In this document: in pieces, positions 33,392 to 44,135 of the stretch | Layout: each line of letters opens with the position of its first letter | Position numbering within the stretch: the stretch's first letter is position 1 | Source of the DNA: Rhodobiaceae bacterium UBA4490 | GTDB lineage: Bacteria > Pseudomonadota > Alphaproteobacteria > Parvibaculales > Parvibaculaceae | Direction: 5' to 3' | Assembly: GCA_002389665.1 (NCBI GenBank) | Contig: DGNO01000001.1 | Coordinates: 1-64,000 of the forward strand | Length of the DNA: 64,000 bases | Notes under the pieces: generated by a model | The model's input: only the letters and a program-made list of their open reading frames with translations | Databases searched by the model: none | What the model was told of the DNA's origin: nothing | Translations under genes and position numbers: made by a program

Positions 33392-34191
33392 TTGCTATCT
33401 AGCCGTATGTTTTTCACAGTTTCTTCGTTCAGGTAGTTTCTCATCACATGCTTATTTTTCTCATGTAGAAAATCATACACTGAATCTGAAAAGCCATCTT
33501 GCTGGTCGAAGAATTCGTTTGGATCGATGGGTGTGAACAAGTCGATTCGAAGTGTATTGTCACACCGGACGAACAGTTCTCCCTTTGCTGTGTCATCGGC
33601 GGAGTCCAAGTGCATACGCTCAAGTAAGCGCCCCGTCAGTGGTTCATCGCACTCCTGAAACCAGCCTTGGTGAAGATGCCAAAATGGCCCCTTGTTTCTG
33701 ATGCTTGCAGGAATGAAATCGGAGTCAGCTTTTAGAAGCTCGCTACTGTCATAGTCGCTAGCGTCACCATCCCAAAGAAAAAGATCAATATACTGAAGTC
33801 CTACGCTTCTTATAAATAAACCTTCTGCTTCTAGTGCCTTGGTGGCTGAATCCAAGAATCTTTTTGCTGATCCCCACACATCATTCCAACGAGTGTAATC
33901 CAAGCAATTAACAACTAAAGAATCCTCGTTGGCTTGAAGCCGCCAAGCCAGGCTTCCATCTGGCTTGTATTTGTCAAACATACAGCCCGCAATCGGATCC
34001 TGTGTAGGCGGTTCGTTACCGAAGTGAACGGCAAACATATGAGGTTTTCTGAACCTCGGTAAATCATCCCGCCAAAGGTCGTGAGCTGCTTCCAAAGCAC
34101 TGACTTCTTGTTTCTTAAAGTTCCTCGAAAAAAGCAGTACAAAGATCACTTCTTGTATTGCATGTGCTTCGTTGCATGGTCGGAATGGCAC
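33388..34191 (-). CDS. TIGR04255-like protein, first gene of the AT-rich island operon
   Basis: 267 residues. The N-terminus (PFRPCNEAHAIQEVIFVLLF), central GLQYIDLFLW and C-terminal segment (DFLHEKNKHVMRNYLNEETVKNI) have the layout of TIGR04255, a sporadically distributed family of unknown function: a start reading like PNAPIVEVVFELRF, a central YxDxF strand, and a final helix with HexxxxxFxxLxTEE character. The start is GTG 34191, 8 bp after AGGA. It leads a coupled three-gene operon with AT-rich composition beside uvrB. Family members often occur in variable genome regions, but no biochemical role is established. The assignment is from pattern only. Confidence 0.65.
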   Translation of the reverse strand: MPFRPCNEAHAIQEVIFVLLFSRNFKKQEVSALEAAHDLWRDDLPRFRKPHMFAVHFGNEPPTQDPIAGCMFDKYKPDGSLAWRLQANEDSLVVNCLDYTRWNDVWGSAKRFLDSATKALEAEGLFIRSVGLQYIDLFLWDGDASDYDSSELLKADSDFIPASIRNKGPFWHLHQGWFQECDEPLTGRLLERMHLDSADDTAKGELFVRCDNTLRIDLFTPIDPNEFFDQQDGFSDSVYDFLHEKNKHVMRNYLNEETVKNIRLDSK

Positions 34192-34491
34192 TTTGTATAT
34201 CCTGCTATGTATTATGAGTAGTTTATTTCATTATTTCGTATTTTGTAAATGCGGTTGCAAACTCCAGAGGACACGCAATTAATTAACGTTTTAATGGCCT
34301 TGGGGGTCTCTTGGCAAATTTGCATCTACTAAACGTAGGGAAGTTTACAACCTGCTTATCGTTACAGAGGATAACTTAATATATTTCTTATAAGTCAATG
34401 GCTTAAGTGTATCGATTAAGAGGGGTGATTGTGGCTGCAACTCTTCACTTGCGAAGTCAAACTTCATCGAATCTCCTATTCCTCTAATCGT
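34192..34491. other. AT-rich leader of the island, no gene seen
   Basis: 300 bp between uvrB and the island operon, much richer in A+T than the flanks (ATTAATTAACGTTTTAAT at 34278-34295 as an example). It holds the presumed operon promoter and probably the right-hand insertion boundary. No direct repeat matching the left end near 32280 and no integrase remnant was found. Confidence 0.5.
34220..34249 (-). promoter_or_regulatory. Possible sigma70-type promoter of the island operon
   Basis: On the minus strand TTTACA (34249-34244) and TAAACT (34225-34220) are 18 bp apart, about 30 bp before the GTG start codon. The -10 match is weak (4 of 6), and CATAAT a few bases nearer the gene (34216-34211) is an alternative. 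Confidence 0.3.
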
Positions 34492-36777
<2,286 letters not shown>

Positions 36778-36866
36778 GGCCCACAATATGGCGGCGCCGG
36801 CCCCGTCTGGCTAGGGCCATTTGGCAGGAGATGGCGGCAGGGCGCGTCACTCCTGACAGCAGGGTG

Positions 36867-37799
36867 TCAGGAGGCCCGGTCCTCTATGCCGGGTGCTTCC
36901 TCCGGCGCATCGCGCAGGTCGCGGCGGCGCAGGGCGGGGCCGAGCTGGGTGGCGAGCACGGCGATGAGAATAAGCGCCGCGCCGCTCCAGGCCAGCGGGG
37001 TGAGCCGTTCGCCGAGCAGCAGCGCCCCGAAAAGCGCGGCAAAGAGCGCCTCGCCGGACATGATGATGGCGGCGTCCGATGGCGGCGTGTGGCGCTGGGC
37101 GAGGCTTTGCAGCGTGAAGCAGAGCCCGCCGGAGAGAATGCCCGTATAGAGAAACTCGAAGCCCGCGCCCGCAAAGGCGGCGGCGGAAAGCCGGTCCGCT
37201 TCGAAGGCCAGGCCGAGGCCGAGCCCGGCGAGCCCGGTCACGAGAAATTGCATGAAGGCGATGGCGAAGGGCCGCTCCAGCGCTTCCACATATTTGCCGA
37301 CAAGCAGCACCTGCGCCGCCCAGAAAAGCGCGCTCACCACCATGATCGCATCGCCCCAATTGAGCGCCGCGCCATTGCCGCCGGAAAGAAGAAACGTCCC
37401 CGCGAAAGAGAGCAGCGCCGCTACCCAGATGATGCCCGGCGCTTTGTACCGCCAGAGCGCCGCGCCGAGGATCGGCACCAGCACCACATAAAGCGCGGTG
37501 AGAAACCCGGCATTCGTCACCGAGGTGACTTGCAGCCCGACTTGCTGGGTGATGCAGGCGAGAAAGAAGACAAGGCCGATCCCCGCCGTAATCAGCCCGT
37601 TGCGCCGGCTGAGCGGGCGCGCGCGGCGGCGGCTCTCCCAAAGCGCGAAGGGCGCAACGGCCAGCGCGGCCAGTAGAAAGCGCCCGCCGGTAAAGGTGAA
37701 AGGGCCGACATGATCCATCGCCGTGGCCTGGCCGACAAAGGCCGAGCCCCAGACAAGGGCGGTGATCAGCAAGAGAAGGTCGGCGCGCAAACGGCTCAT
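36867..37799 (-). CDS. DMT-superfamily (EamA) transporter
   Basis: A 310-residue inner-membrane protein with ten hydrophobic segments arranged as two EamA repeats (about 5-140 and 150-285). Characteristic are LVWGSAFVGQ at the first helix, TNAGFLTALYVVLVPILGA near 93 and SGEALFAALFGALLLGERLTPLAW near 246. Such proteins export metabolites or amino acids; the substrate is not predictable. It lies 89 bp upstream-side of uvrB on the same strand but has its own start without obvious coupling. Confidence 0.9.
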   Translation of the reverse strand: MSRLRADLLLLITALVWGSAFVGQATAMDHVGPFTFTGGRFLLAALAVAPFALWESRRRARPLSRRNGLITAGIGLVFFLACITQQVGLQVTSVTNAGFLTALYVVLVPILGAALWRYKAPGIIWVAALLSFAGTFLLSGGNGAALNWGDAIMVVSALFWAAQVLLVGKYVEALERPFAIAFMQFLVTGLAGLGLGLAFEADRLSAAAFAGAGFEFLYTGILSGGLCFTLQSLAQRHTPPSDAAIIMSGEALFAALFGALLLGERLTPLAWSGAALILIAVLATQLGPALRRRDLRDAPEEAPGIEDRAS

Positions 37800-37988
37800 G
37801 CCTTTGCCTAGCCGCCCGGCGGCCTATTCGCAAGCAAAAGGGGGCGCAAGGAAAAGGGGGAGCCATCAGCGCGCGCAAATCCCGCTGCGTATTTGCCCGG
37901 GCGGGAATGCGCGGGCGCTTGCGCATTTCCCGTCTGGCGCAGGCGGGCGGGGAGGGGCGCAATGGGGCAATGCAACAGGAGATGCCCC

Positions 37989-38273
37989 ATGACGATCTAT
38001 GTTCTGGCCCAGTTCAAAATCCATGACCGCGCCCGTTATGAGCGCTACATGGCCGCCTTTCCGGACGTCTTTGCCCGGTTCGGCGGTACGCTGCTCGCCG
38101 CCGAGGAAAAGCCGCCGGTGGAAGAGGGGCGTTGGGAGGGCGACAAAGCCGTGCTGCTCGCCTTTTCGGACCGCGCCGCCTATGAGCGCTGGCACGACAG
38201 CGAAGCTTACCGCGACATCTCGAAAGACCGCGAGGCGGCGACGGAAGGCAGCGTGATCGTGCTGGGCGGCTAG
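37989..38273 (+). CDS. DUF1330 domain protein
   Basis: 94 residues, ferredoxin-like dimeric alpha-beta fold of the ABM/DUF1330 group. The pattern is IYVLAQFKIHDRARYERYMAAFP at the start, FGGTLLAAEEKP, then LLAFSDRAAYERWHDSEAYRDI. Function unknown. Start ATG 37989 after CAGGAGATGCCCC; the longer frame has no family match. A hairpin with 11-bp arms (about 37901-37932) lies upstream. Confidence 0.88.
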   Translation: MTIYVLAQFKIHDRARYERYMAAFPDVFARFGGTLLAAEEKPPVEEGRWEGDKAVLLAFSDRAAYERWHDSEAYRDISKDREAATEGSVIVLGG

Positions 38274-38290
38274 CCGCGCGCTGGTGTTAG

Positions 38291-38449
38291 TCAGGCAAAG
38301 ACCATCGTGCCCGCAATCAGCGCCATGACGATCACGGCGGCGGTGAGCGACAGCGCAAGGACGATGCGCGCGCCGGTGCCGCTTACGGCCTGGCGGGCGT
38401 CGGTTTCGTCTTTAACCGGTGCGTTCTGCGTATTTTCTTCGTTCTGCAT
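38291..38449 (-). CDS. Tiny single-pass membrane protein A (52 aa)
   Basis: Reads M-Q-N-E-E-N from ATG 38449, preceded by GAGAGGAC, to a TGA at 38291. A polar N-terminus with acidic character (about 25 residues) is followed by one hydrophobic helix (about residues 29-51, IVLALSLTAAVIVMALIAG) that ends the protein. The segment DARQAVSGTGARIVLALSL is shared in pattern with the tiny protein at 38570-38737 (DKARQGVTGHHVRYVLAISL), so the two are paralogues. Function unknown; topology suggests an inner-membrane helper peptide. Confidence 0.7.
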   Translation of the reverse strand: MQNEENTQNAPVKDETDARQAVSGTGARIVLALSLTAAVIVMALIAGTMVFA

Positions 38450-38569
38450 GGGTCCTCTCATTACGGTGAATGATATGCGGCGCCATTACAGGAACTGACA
38501 TAGAGCCAGCCACCCTGAGATCAAACGGCCCATGCGGCGCTTTTGTTCCGGCCTGCATTCAGCTGGCGC

Positions 38570-38737
38570 TCAGCCCGCGCCGAGCGCCCAGCTTGAAAAC
38601 ATCATGACAAACACCAGCGCCAGCGAGATAGCGAGCACATAGCGCACATGATGGCCGGTCACGCCCTGGCGTGCCTTGTCATGATCGAGAAATGCGCCGT
38701 GATGCGGCGCGCCGTGCTGAATAGCGGATTTGGTCAT
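38570..38737 (-). CDS. Tiny single-pass membrane protein B (55 aa), paralogue of A
   Basis: From ATG 38737 (ribosome-binding site GGGAGGGAC) to TGA 38570. The N-terminal half is His-rich (QHGAPHHGAF), then comes KARQGVTGHHVRYVLAISL and a hydrophobic helix to the end (LALVFVMMFSSWALG). The ARQ-x-V-x-G-x3-R-x-VLA-x-SL core is shared with protein A, 120 bp away on the same strand. Good ribosome-binding sites on both and conservation of the core argue that these are real genes despite their size. Confidence 0.72.
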   Translation of the reverse strand: MTKSAIQHGAPHHGAFLDHDKARQGVTGHHVRYVLAISLALVFVMMFSSWALGAG

Positions 38738-38919
38738 CTGTCCCTCCCGGTAAACGGAACGGCAGATAGCGGTGCGAGAGAGCCTCCAGTCTGGACCCGG
38801 CGGCCTTACCTTGCAACAGCGGCGGCATCACAGTTCCGTTTGCGCGCTTAACAGAATCGGCGCGCTTTGAGATACTGCCTTGCGAGCGAAGGCGCCGGTC
38901 CGGGCGCTGCGGGGGAAGC

Positions 38920-39345
38920 ATGCGCGCGAAAACTCATTGGTCGATCTATCTGCCCGCTTTTCTTGTCGCGGCGCTTTGGGGCGGATTGGCGCTTTGGGCC
39001 GCGCGCGCCGGCGCGGAGACGGTGCTCACGCTGGCGCTTTTGGTGGAAGCGGGCGTCGTGCCCATGCTCCTTCTCATGGCCTGGCTCAGGGCACGCGGGC
39101 GGGTGCTCGAAATCGGCAGCCAGGGACTTTTTCTGCAAACCGGCATGCTGCGCCCGGTCAAACTCGGCGCGGCGCTTTCCATGGTCGAGGCGGTGGAGGC
39201 GCACCGCTCCCTGCTGCAGCGCCTGCTTGGCGCAGGCACGGTGGAAATACGTCTGAAGGGCGGCGCGGCCTGGCGGCTCGATGATATGGCGGCGCCTGAA
39301 GCGCTGGTAGCCTGTTTCGAGGAACGCAAATATCCGGGGGGATGA
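38920..39345 (+). CDS. Membrane protein with bacterial PH-like domain
   Basis: 141 residues. Two membrane helices (about 9-28 and 33-56) precede a small beta-rich domain (about 62-135, VLEIGSQGLFLQTGMLRPVKLG ... TVEIRLKGGAAWRLDDMAAPEAL) that resembles bPH2/YdbT-type domains. In these, a PH-like sheet ends with a helix carrying the acidic MAxPEALxxxFEER pattern. Function unknown. It starts ATG 38920 and stops 4 bp before the methyltransferase gene, so the two are co-transcribed. Confidence 0.65.
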   Translation: MRAKTHWSIYLPAFLVAALWGGLALWAARAGAETVLTLALLVEAGVVPMLLLMAWLRARGRVLEIGSQGLFLQTGMLRPVKLGAALSMVEAVEAHRSLLQRLLGAGTVEIRLKGGAAWRLDDMAAPEALVACFEERKYPGG

Positions 39346-39349
39346 ATAA

Positions 39350-40147
39350 GTGAGCAACACGATCGATTTCGACGAGCGCACCGCCAAGGCGGTGGAGGCG
39401 ATGTATCTGACCCCCGATGTGGTGGCGCAGCGGGCCGAGGTAATCAAGGCGCTGGCGCCGAAACCCGGCGAGCATCTGCTCGATATCGGCGCGGGGCCGG
39501 GGCTGCTGGCTTACGATCTTGCCCGCCTTGCCGGGGAGAACGGGCGGGTGCTCGGCATCGACACGTCAGAGCCCATGGTGAAGATGGCGCGCACGCGCTG
39601 CGCCGCGCTGCCGCAAGCCGAGTTCGAAGTGGGCGATGCGGTGAAACTGGCCGGTGTCGAAGGCGCGTTCGATGCGGCCGTTTCCACGCAAGTCTATGAA
39701 TATGTGGCGGATATGGACGGCGCGCTCAAAGCCTTGCACAGGGTGCTGCGGCCGGGCGGGCGCGCGCTTATTCTTGATACGGATTGGGACAGCATCGTCT
39801 GGCATGCGAGCGACCGGCGGCTGATGCAGCGGGTGCTCACCTGCTGGGACGACCATTTGGCCGATCCGCATTTGCCCGCCACGCTGGCGGTGAAACTGCG
39901 CCGGGCGGGCTTCACCTTGATGCGCATGGATGTGGTGCCGATGGTCGGCCTCGGCTATCAGCCGCATTCTTATGCCTCGGGAATGATGCACGGCATTTTG
40001 GGTTTCGTGCGCGCCAATGGCGAGCGTCATGGGCTCAGCGCCGATGAGATTCAGGCCTGGTACGACGATCAGCTTTATCTGGCCGAGCGCGGTGAGTTCT
40101 TCTTCTCGCTGAACCGCTACATGTTTTTGGCAGTCAAGCAGGTGTAA
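39350..40147 (+). CDS. Class I SAM-dependent methyltransferase
   Basis: 265 residues with a Rossmann methyltransferase fold. Motif I is LLDIGAGPGLLAYDLA (about 42-57), motif II acidic VLGIDTSEPM near 66, DAAVSTQVYEYVADMDGAL near 104 and LRPGGRALILDTDWDS near 127. It resembles UbiE/MenG- and sterol-type methyltransferases, but the substrate cannot be told. The start is GTG 39350 after GGGGGGATG, 4 bp beyond the PH-like gene. A strong bidirectional terminator follows. Confidence 0.88.
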   Translation: MSNTIDFDERTAKAVEAMYLTPDVVAQRAEVIKALAPKPGEHLLDIGAGPGLLAYDLARLAGENGRVLGIDTSEPMVKMARTRCAALPQAEFEVGDAVKLAGVEGAFDAAVSTQVYEYVADMDGALKALHRVLRPGGRALILDTDWDSIVWHASDRRLMQRVLTCWDDHLADPHLPATLAVKLRRAGFTLMRMDVVPMVGLGYQPHSYASGMMHGILGFVRANGERHGLSADEIQAWYDDQLYLAERGEFFFSLNRYMFLAVKQV

Positions 40148-40157
40148 GGCAGATATG

Positions 40158-40190
40158 AAAAACCCCCGGGAGAGATCCCGGGGGTTTAAA
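40158..40190. terminator. Bidirectional rho-independent terminator
   Basis: A 12-bp perfect stem (AAACCCCCGGGA / TCCCGGGGGTTT) with a 4-base loop between convergent methyltransferase and tetR genes. The T tail is better on the minus strand (TTTTTCAT) than on the plus strand. Confidence 0.88.
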
Positions 40191-40230
40191 GCCTTTGCCC
40201 TGCCTTTGAAGGCGGGCCTGCCTCACTGGC

Positions 40231-40887
40231 TTATTTGCCGTAGCGGGCCACAAGCGTTGCGACCGCTTCGGCGATCAGCTTGTCCTTGTCTTTGGGCAAG
40301 CGGAAACTCGGATCGAAAAGCGCCGGCCAGATCAGGCTTTCGCGCAGCATGCCCGAAACTTCCTGCGCGGAAATCTCCGTGTCGTGCTGCTTGAGAAGGC
40401 CGCGCTGCACCAGCTTGTCGAGAATTTTGGCAACGGCCTGCTGGCGCTGAATGACGCCGCGTTCGAAAAACTCACGGCCGATTTCCGGCTGGCCGGAAAC
40501 TTCCGCGATCACCGCGCGCATCAGCGCGTTGAGGCCTTGATCGAACTGAGCGGAGAGAATGTTGTTCGCGGCTTTGGTGATGACTTCTTCCACCGTGCCT
40601 TGTTCGCCAAGATTTGCATCGGTTTCCTCGATGCGCTCATAGGCTTCGGTGATCACGGCACTGAACAATTCTTCTTTCGAATTGAAATGCTTGTAGAGCG
40701 TGGCCGTGGAAACATCGGCCTTGCGCGCGATCTCGGCCATGGCGGCACGGGTAAAACCATTGTGCTGGAACTCGTCCCGGGCCGCATCGAGAATGGAACG
40801 CCGTTTTGTTGCGCTGACGCGGCGGCGGTAATTTTCCAGACCGGAATGCGCCGGCGCCGCTGTTTGTTTCGAATTGGCTACGTTCAT
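40231..40887 (-). CDS. TetR/AcrR-family transcriptional regulator
   Basis: 218 residues. The N-terminal helix-turn-helix is clear: RRSILDAARDEFQHNGFTRAAMAEIARKADVSTATLYKHFNSKEELF across residues 29-75. The ligand domain is C-terminal and unassigned. ATG 40887 follows GGAGATGAGTGG. It is isolated, between a terminator and a 219-bp AT-rich gap, so no target can be assigned; it could regulate itself or distant fatty-acid genes. Confidence 0.9.
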   Translation of the reverse strand: MNVANSKQTAAPAHSGLENYRRRVSATKRRSILDAARDEFQHNGFTRAAMAEIARKADVSTATLYKHFNSKEELFSAVITEAYERIEETDANLGEQGTVEEVITKAANNILSAQFDQGLNALMRAVIAEVSGQPEIGREFFERGVIQRQQAVAKILDKLVQRGLLKQHDTEISAQEVSGMLRESLIWPALFDPSFRLPKDKDKLIAEAVATLVARYGK

Positions 40888-41106
40888 TTGCCACTCATCT
40901 CCAGGGATTACACTGAACTATTCATACCATACCAGTTTCATGCCGCCCATTACCATGTGACCAATTGTACCTGGAATGCCGAATAATCCCCAATTTAAAA
41001 AGGTTTCGCAGAATGCTTCTTAATGGCGTGTGAGAGGCGCTAAGTGAAGGGCTAATATTGAGAATGGTGTTTATTTTCAAATGGGCTACAGAACAGGAAT
41101 AGAAAC

Positions 41107-41706
41107 CTAAAGCGCTTGTTCCGCCCACACCACATAGCGCAGCCGCCCTTGCTGGACGGCATCGAACGGATAGCAGGTGACAAGGGCAAGGCGCCCGCCG
41201 CCTTCCCTAGGGTCAATGCCGGATGCCGCGGCATCGACAATGCGTGTGCCGCTGACCTGATAGGAGCGCAGGGTACCGTCCGCACCCGTTACATTCAGCC
41301 AGTCGCCCTTTTGCAGATGTTTCAGAAAGGCAAAATGCGTATCCCGGTGGGCGGCGAAGACCGTGGTGCCATGGGGGCCGGGCGGCGGCGTGCCGGAAAG
41401 ATGCCCGGGGCCGAAGGCGAGCGCTTCGCCCGAACCGCCGGAAAGTACGATGGCGCTATCGCCGAGGCGCGGCGCGCTAATCCGGGCGACCGGCCAGGTA
41501 TCGGCCCAGGGCCAGGGTTTGGCGGGGACGCCGGTTGCCAGGGTTTCCGCCCAGGCTTTTTGCAGGAGCACCTGCGCCAGCGCGGCCTTGGCGTGAATGT
41601 AAACGCCTTGTCCGAAAAGCAGCGCGCCTGCGCCGAGGCATAAAGCCAGGGCGCAGGCAGCCAGTTTACGTGGCCAGGAGCGGGGCAAGGAGACGGCACG
41701 CGCCAT
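41107..41706 (-). CDS. Class GN sortase
   Basis: 199 residues. One N-terminal membrane helix (about 13-32) anchors a sortase domain. The catalytic triad is visible as H (TVFAAHRDTHFAFL), C (LALVTCYPFDA) and R (GRLRYVVWA). It belongs to the Gram-negative group of sortases (TIGR03784) that usually occur one per genome next to a single substrate. Its gene starts 1 bp after the stop of that substrate. The enzyme should cleave the LPQTA motif of the target and attach it to an unknown periplasmic or outer-membrane nucleophile. Confidence 0.9.
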   Translation of the reverse strand: MARAVSLPRSWPRKLAACALALCLGAGALLFGQGVYIHAKAALAQVLLQKAWAETLATGVPAKPWPWADTWPVARISAPRLGDSAIVLSGGSGEALAFGPGHLSGTPPPGPHGTTVFAAHRDTHFAFLKHLQKGDWLNVTGADGTLRSYQVSGTRIVDAAASGIDPREGGGRLALVTCYPFDAVQQGRLRYVVWAEQAL

Positions 41707-41707
41707 C

Positions 41708-44008
41708 TCAGCTTCTCCCGTGGGCGGACACATGGGCCCGCGCGGCCAGATGCCGCCAGAAGAAGGCGAGCATCCAGCAGGCCGCGGCAAAGAGCATCAA
41801 CAGTCCGCCGCTCAGCATCAACCCCGCCGCATTGGTCGCGGTCTGGGGCAGGGCAATGCCGGCCTTGGCTTCCGCGGCCTCAGCCGAAACCGGCGCGGCG
41901 GCCATGGCGAGCATCGGCATGGCGCTACGGGCCTTGGCATCGCGCATCGGCACGGGCGAGGGCTGCTCGCCGAAGACGGCCTCGAAGTCCCAGCCATCGG
42001 GCAGGTTGAGCGGCACGTCGCGGCGCGTCACGTCTTCTCCTGCAGGGCGGGCCGGGGTTTTATCGACCGCGACAAGGCTGGTCAGGCGGCTGACGAGGTG
42101 GTGGGAAAGGGCGACATCGGTAATCGCCGCATCGAGCTTCTCCCAATTGCCGCCCGCATAGCGCATGGCTTCCAGCGAGGCGATTTTCTTGCGCGCCCAA
42201 AGCTTGGCGACGCCCGGCCGTTCGGCGGCCTTGGCAAGCGGCAGACGCAGCTCCCAGGGCTGGCCGTCAAACGTGCCTTTCAGTTTGAACGTGCCTGAGG
42301 CATCGTCCATCCGCGCGGCGAGGATAATCGGCTCGCCGAGATAAAGATCGGGAAGCGGGTTCGGCCAGGCTTCCACTTCCTGTCCATTTGGCCAGACGGC
42401 GGCAAGGTCCGTCAGCGCCGGATTTTCCAGCTTCGTGAAAAGCTGGGCCATGCGCTCCTTCACCTGTTCCGGCTCGCCGATATGGGTGAAGGTGCCGCGG
42501 CCCATCTCGGCCGCCCGGCTCATAAAGAAGCTGTTGGGGGCGGAGCCGATGCCGACGGTGAAGAGGCGGCTTGTGCCGAGTTGCTGGGAGATGGTGTTGA
42601 AGAGCTGCTCTTCATTGCCGACCGCGCCGTCCGTCAGAAACACGACCTGACGCAGATATTGGCTATCGGCGGGCTGGGACACAAGCGCCCGCTGAAGCGC
42701 GCCCAGCATCTCCGTGCCGCCTTCCGCCTCAAGCCCGCGCACGAATTTCAGCGCCCGGTCCAAATTCTCCCTGTCGGCGCGCACAGCCTGGGGGAAGAGC
42801 GTTTCATGGGTGTGATTGAAGCGCACGACATTGAAGCGGTCCTGCGGGGTGAGGCGCTGCAGCGCAAGTTCCAGGCTCGCCTTTGCCTGCGGCATGGAAG
42901 CGCCCGCCATGGAACCGGAATTGTCGATGACGAAAATCGCCTCGCGCGGCGGCGTCTTGCGGGACGCGTCCTTGCTTTGCGGCGGCATCAGCATCATCAG
43001 CACATAATCTTCGCCGTTCAGCTCTTCGCGGAACAGGGCGGCGGTGGGCGCGTCCGTTTTGGCGGGCGTCCAGGTCAGCTCGAAATCCTTGTCTGCCGGT
43101 ACTTCGCCTTGGCTGAGGGTTAGCTCCGCACGGCTTTCATCTTCGCGCACCAGCGCGATCTCATGATAGGGGCTCGTGATGTCGCCGAGCGGAAAGCCCG
43201 CATCGAGCGAGAGCGTCAAAGTCAGCGGGTTGCGCTTGCCGGTATCCGGATGCGCGACGGGCGGAGTGATCTTATCCCGGTCCGGCACGGGATCGGAAAC
43301 GCTGCCCCATCCTTTCTCGCCCGGCTGGAAATCCACCAGATGCACGCTCGGCGCCGGGTTGTAGCGCGGGGCGACAACGGTGGGGAAGCGCAGCGAGAAG
43401 ATGTTTTCGTCCTGACGCACGGTCTGCTGATATTCGATCTGCACGACAATGGTTTCACCCGGCCCGATATTGGCAACCGAATTGGTGAAGATATTGGGCC
43501 GCTGCTGTTCGATCAGCGAAGCGCGCTTGCCCGCTTCCTTCGCTTCTTCGTAAATCTGCCGGGCTTCCTCTTTCTTCTTGATCTCGCCTTCGATGATCCG
43601 GTCGCCGATCAGCATGCGCAGACTGTCCACCGCGCTGTCTTCGGGAAGCGGAAAGACATAAACGCCCTCCACCCAGCCATCGCTCGGGTTTTCGAAACGC
43701 TGGGTGATTTTCGCCCGCGCGATGGGGCCGGTGACGTCGATATCGACATCGGTGGCGACCATGGGCGCTTGTATATATTTGCCGGGCTCTTTCGTCTTCA
43801 GCAGCAGGCCGCCGCTCGTCATGTCGTTCGGTGTGACGAGGCGCAGCTCGCCTTCACTCTCTGCTTGAGGCGTATTCGCGCCGGCAGAGCCAGTGGCGCC
43901 GGCGAAAAGCATCAAAAAGAGAAAGAAGGCGGCAAAGCCCGTGATGCCATAACGAAGCACCTCGGCGGGGCTCAGCCAGCCGAGGCGTGATGATGGATAG
44001 TGTTTCAT
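41708..44008 (-). CDS. Sortase target protein with VIT and von Willebrand A domains
   Basis: 766 residues, marine proteobacterial sortase-target type (TIGR03788). A signal-anchor helix (about 17-40) is followed by a VIT domain (about 75-215, IARAKITQRFENPSDGWVEGVYVFPLPE) and a VWA domain (about 345-515) whose MIDAS motif is DNSGSMAGAS. The C-terminus has the sorting signal LPQTA, a hydrophobic helix and a basic tail (about 720-766). The MIDAS suggests metal-dependent binding. ATG 44008 (AGGGGAC upstream) is preferred over 44026. Translationally coupled to the sortase gene, it is the sole visible substrate. Confidence 0.9.
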   Translation of the reverse strand: MKHYPSSRLGWLSPAEVLRYGITGFAAFFLFLMLFAGATGSAGANTPQAESEGELRLVTPNDMTSGGLLLKTKEPGKYIQAPMVATDVDIDVTGPIARAKITQRFENPSDGWVEGVYVFPLPEDSAVDSLRMLIGDRIIEGEIKKKEEARQIYEEAKEAGKRASLIEQQRPNIFTNSVANIGPGETIVVQIEYQQTVRQDENIFSLRFPTVVAPRYNPAPSVHLVDFQPGEKGWGSVSDPVPDRDKITPPVAHPDTGKRNPLTLTLSLDAGFPLGDITSPYHEIALVREDESRAELTLSQGEVPADKDFELTWTPAKTDAPTAALFREELNGEDYVLMMLMPPQSKDASRKTPPREAIFVIDNSGSMAGASMPQAKASLELALQRLTPQDRFNVVRFNHTHETLFPQAVRADRENLDRALKFVRGLEAEGGTEMLGALQRALVSQPADSQYLRQVVFLTDGAVGNEEQLFNTISQQLGTSRLFTVGIGSAPNSFFMSRAAEMGRGTFTHIGEPEQVKERMAQLFTKLENPALTDLAAVWPNGQEVEAWPNPLPDLYLGEPIILAARMDDASGTFKLKGTFDGQPWELRLPLAKAAERPGVAKLWARKKIASLEAMRYAGGNWEKLDAAITDVALSHHLVSRLTSLVAVDKTPARPAGEDVTRRDVPLNLPDGWDFEAVFGEQPSPVPMRDAKARSAMPMLAMAAAPVSAEAAEAKAGIALPQTATNAAGLMLSGGLLMLFAAACWMLAFFWRHLAARAHVSAHGRS

Positions 44009-44135
44009 GTGCGTGTCCCCTGACATTTTCCCTGCCCTTGATGTGCTCAGTGGACCGCAGCAATGGGGCGAGACTTTTGGGGGAATGGGCCGGGGGAAGG
44101 GTCATTTCTGGGCAAAAATGTGACGGGCCCGAATA

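Noticed and set aside
32291-34491. Prophage or integrative element
   Set aside because: AT-rich and foreign-looking, but no integrase, transposase, structural phage gene or flanking direct repeat was found.
38572-38851. Plus-strand frames over the tiny membrane proteins
   Set aside because: The minus-strand frames have ribosome-binding sites, paralogous cores and membrane helices; the plus frames do not.
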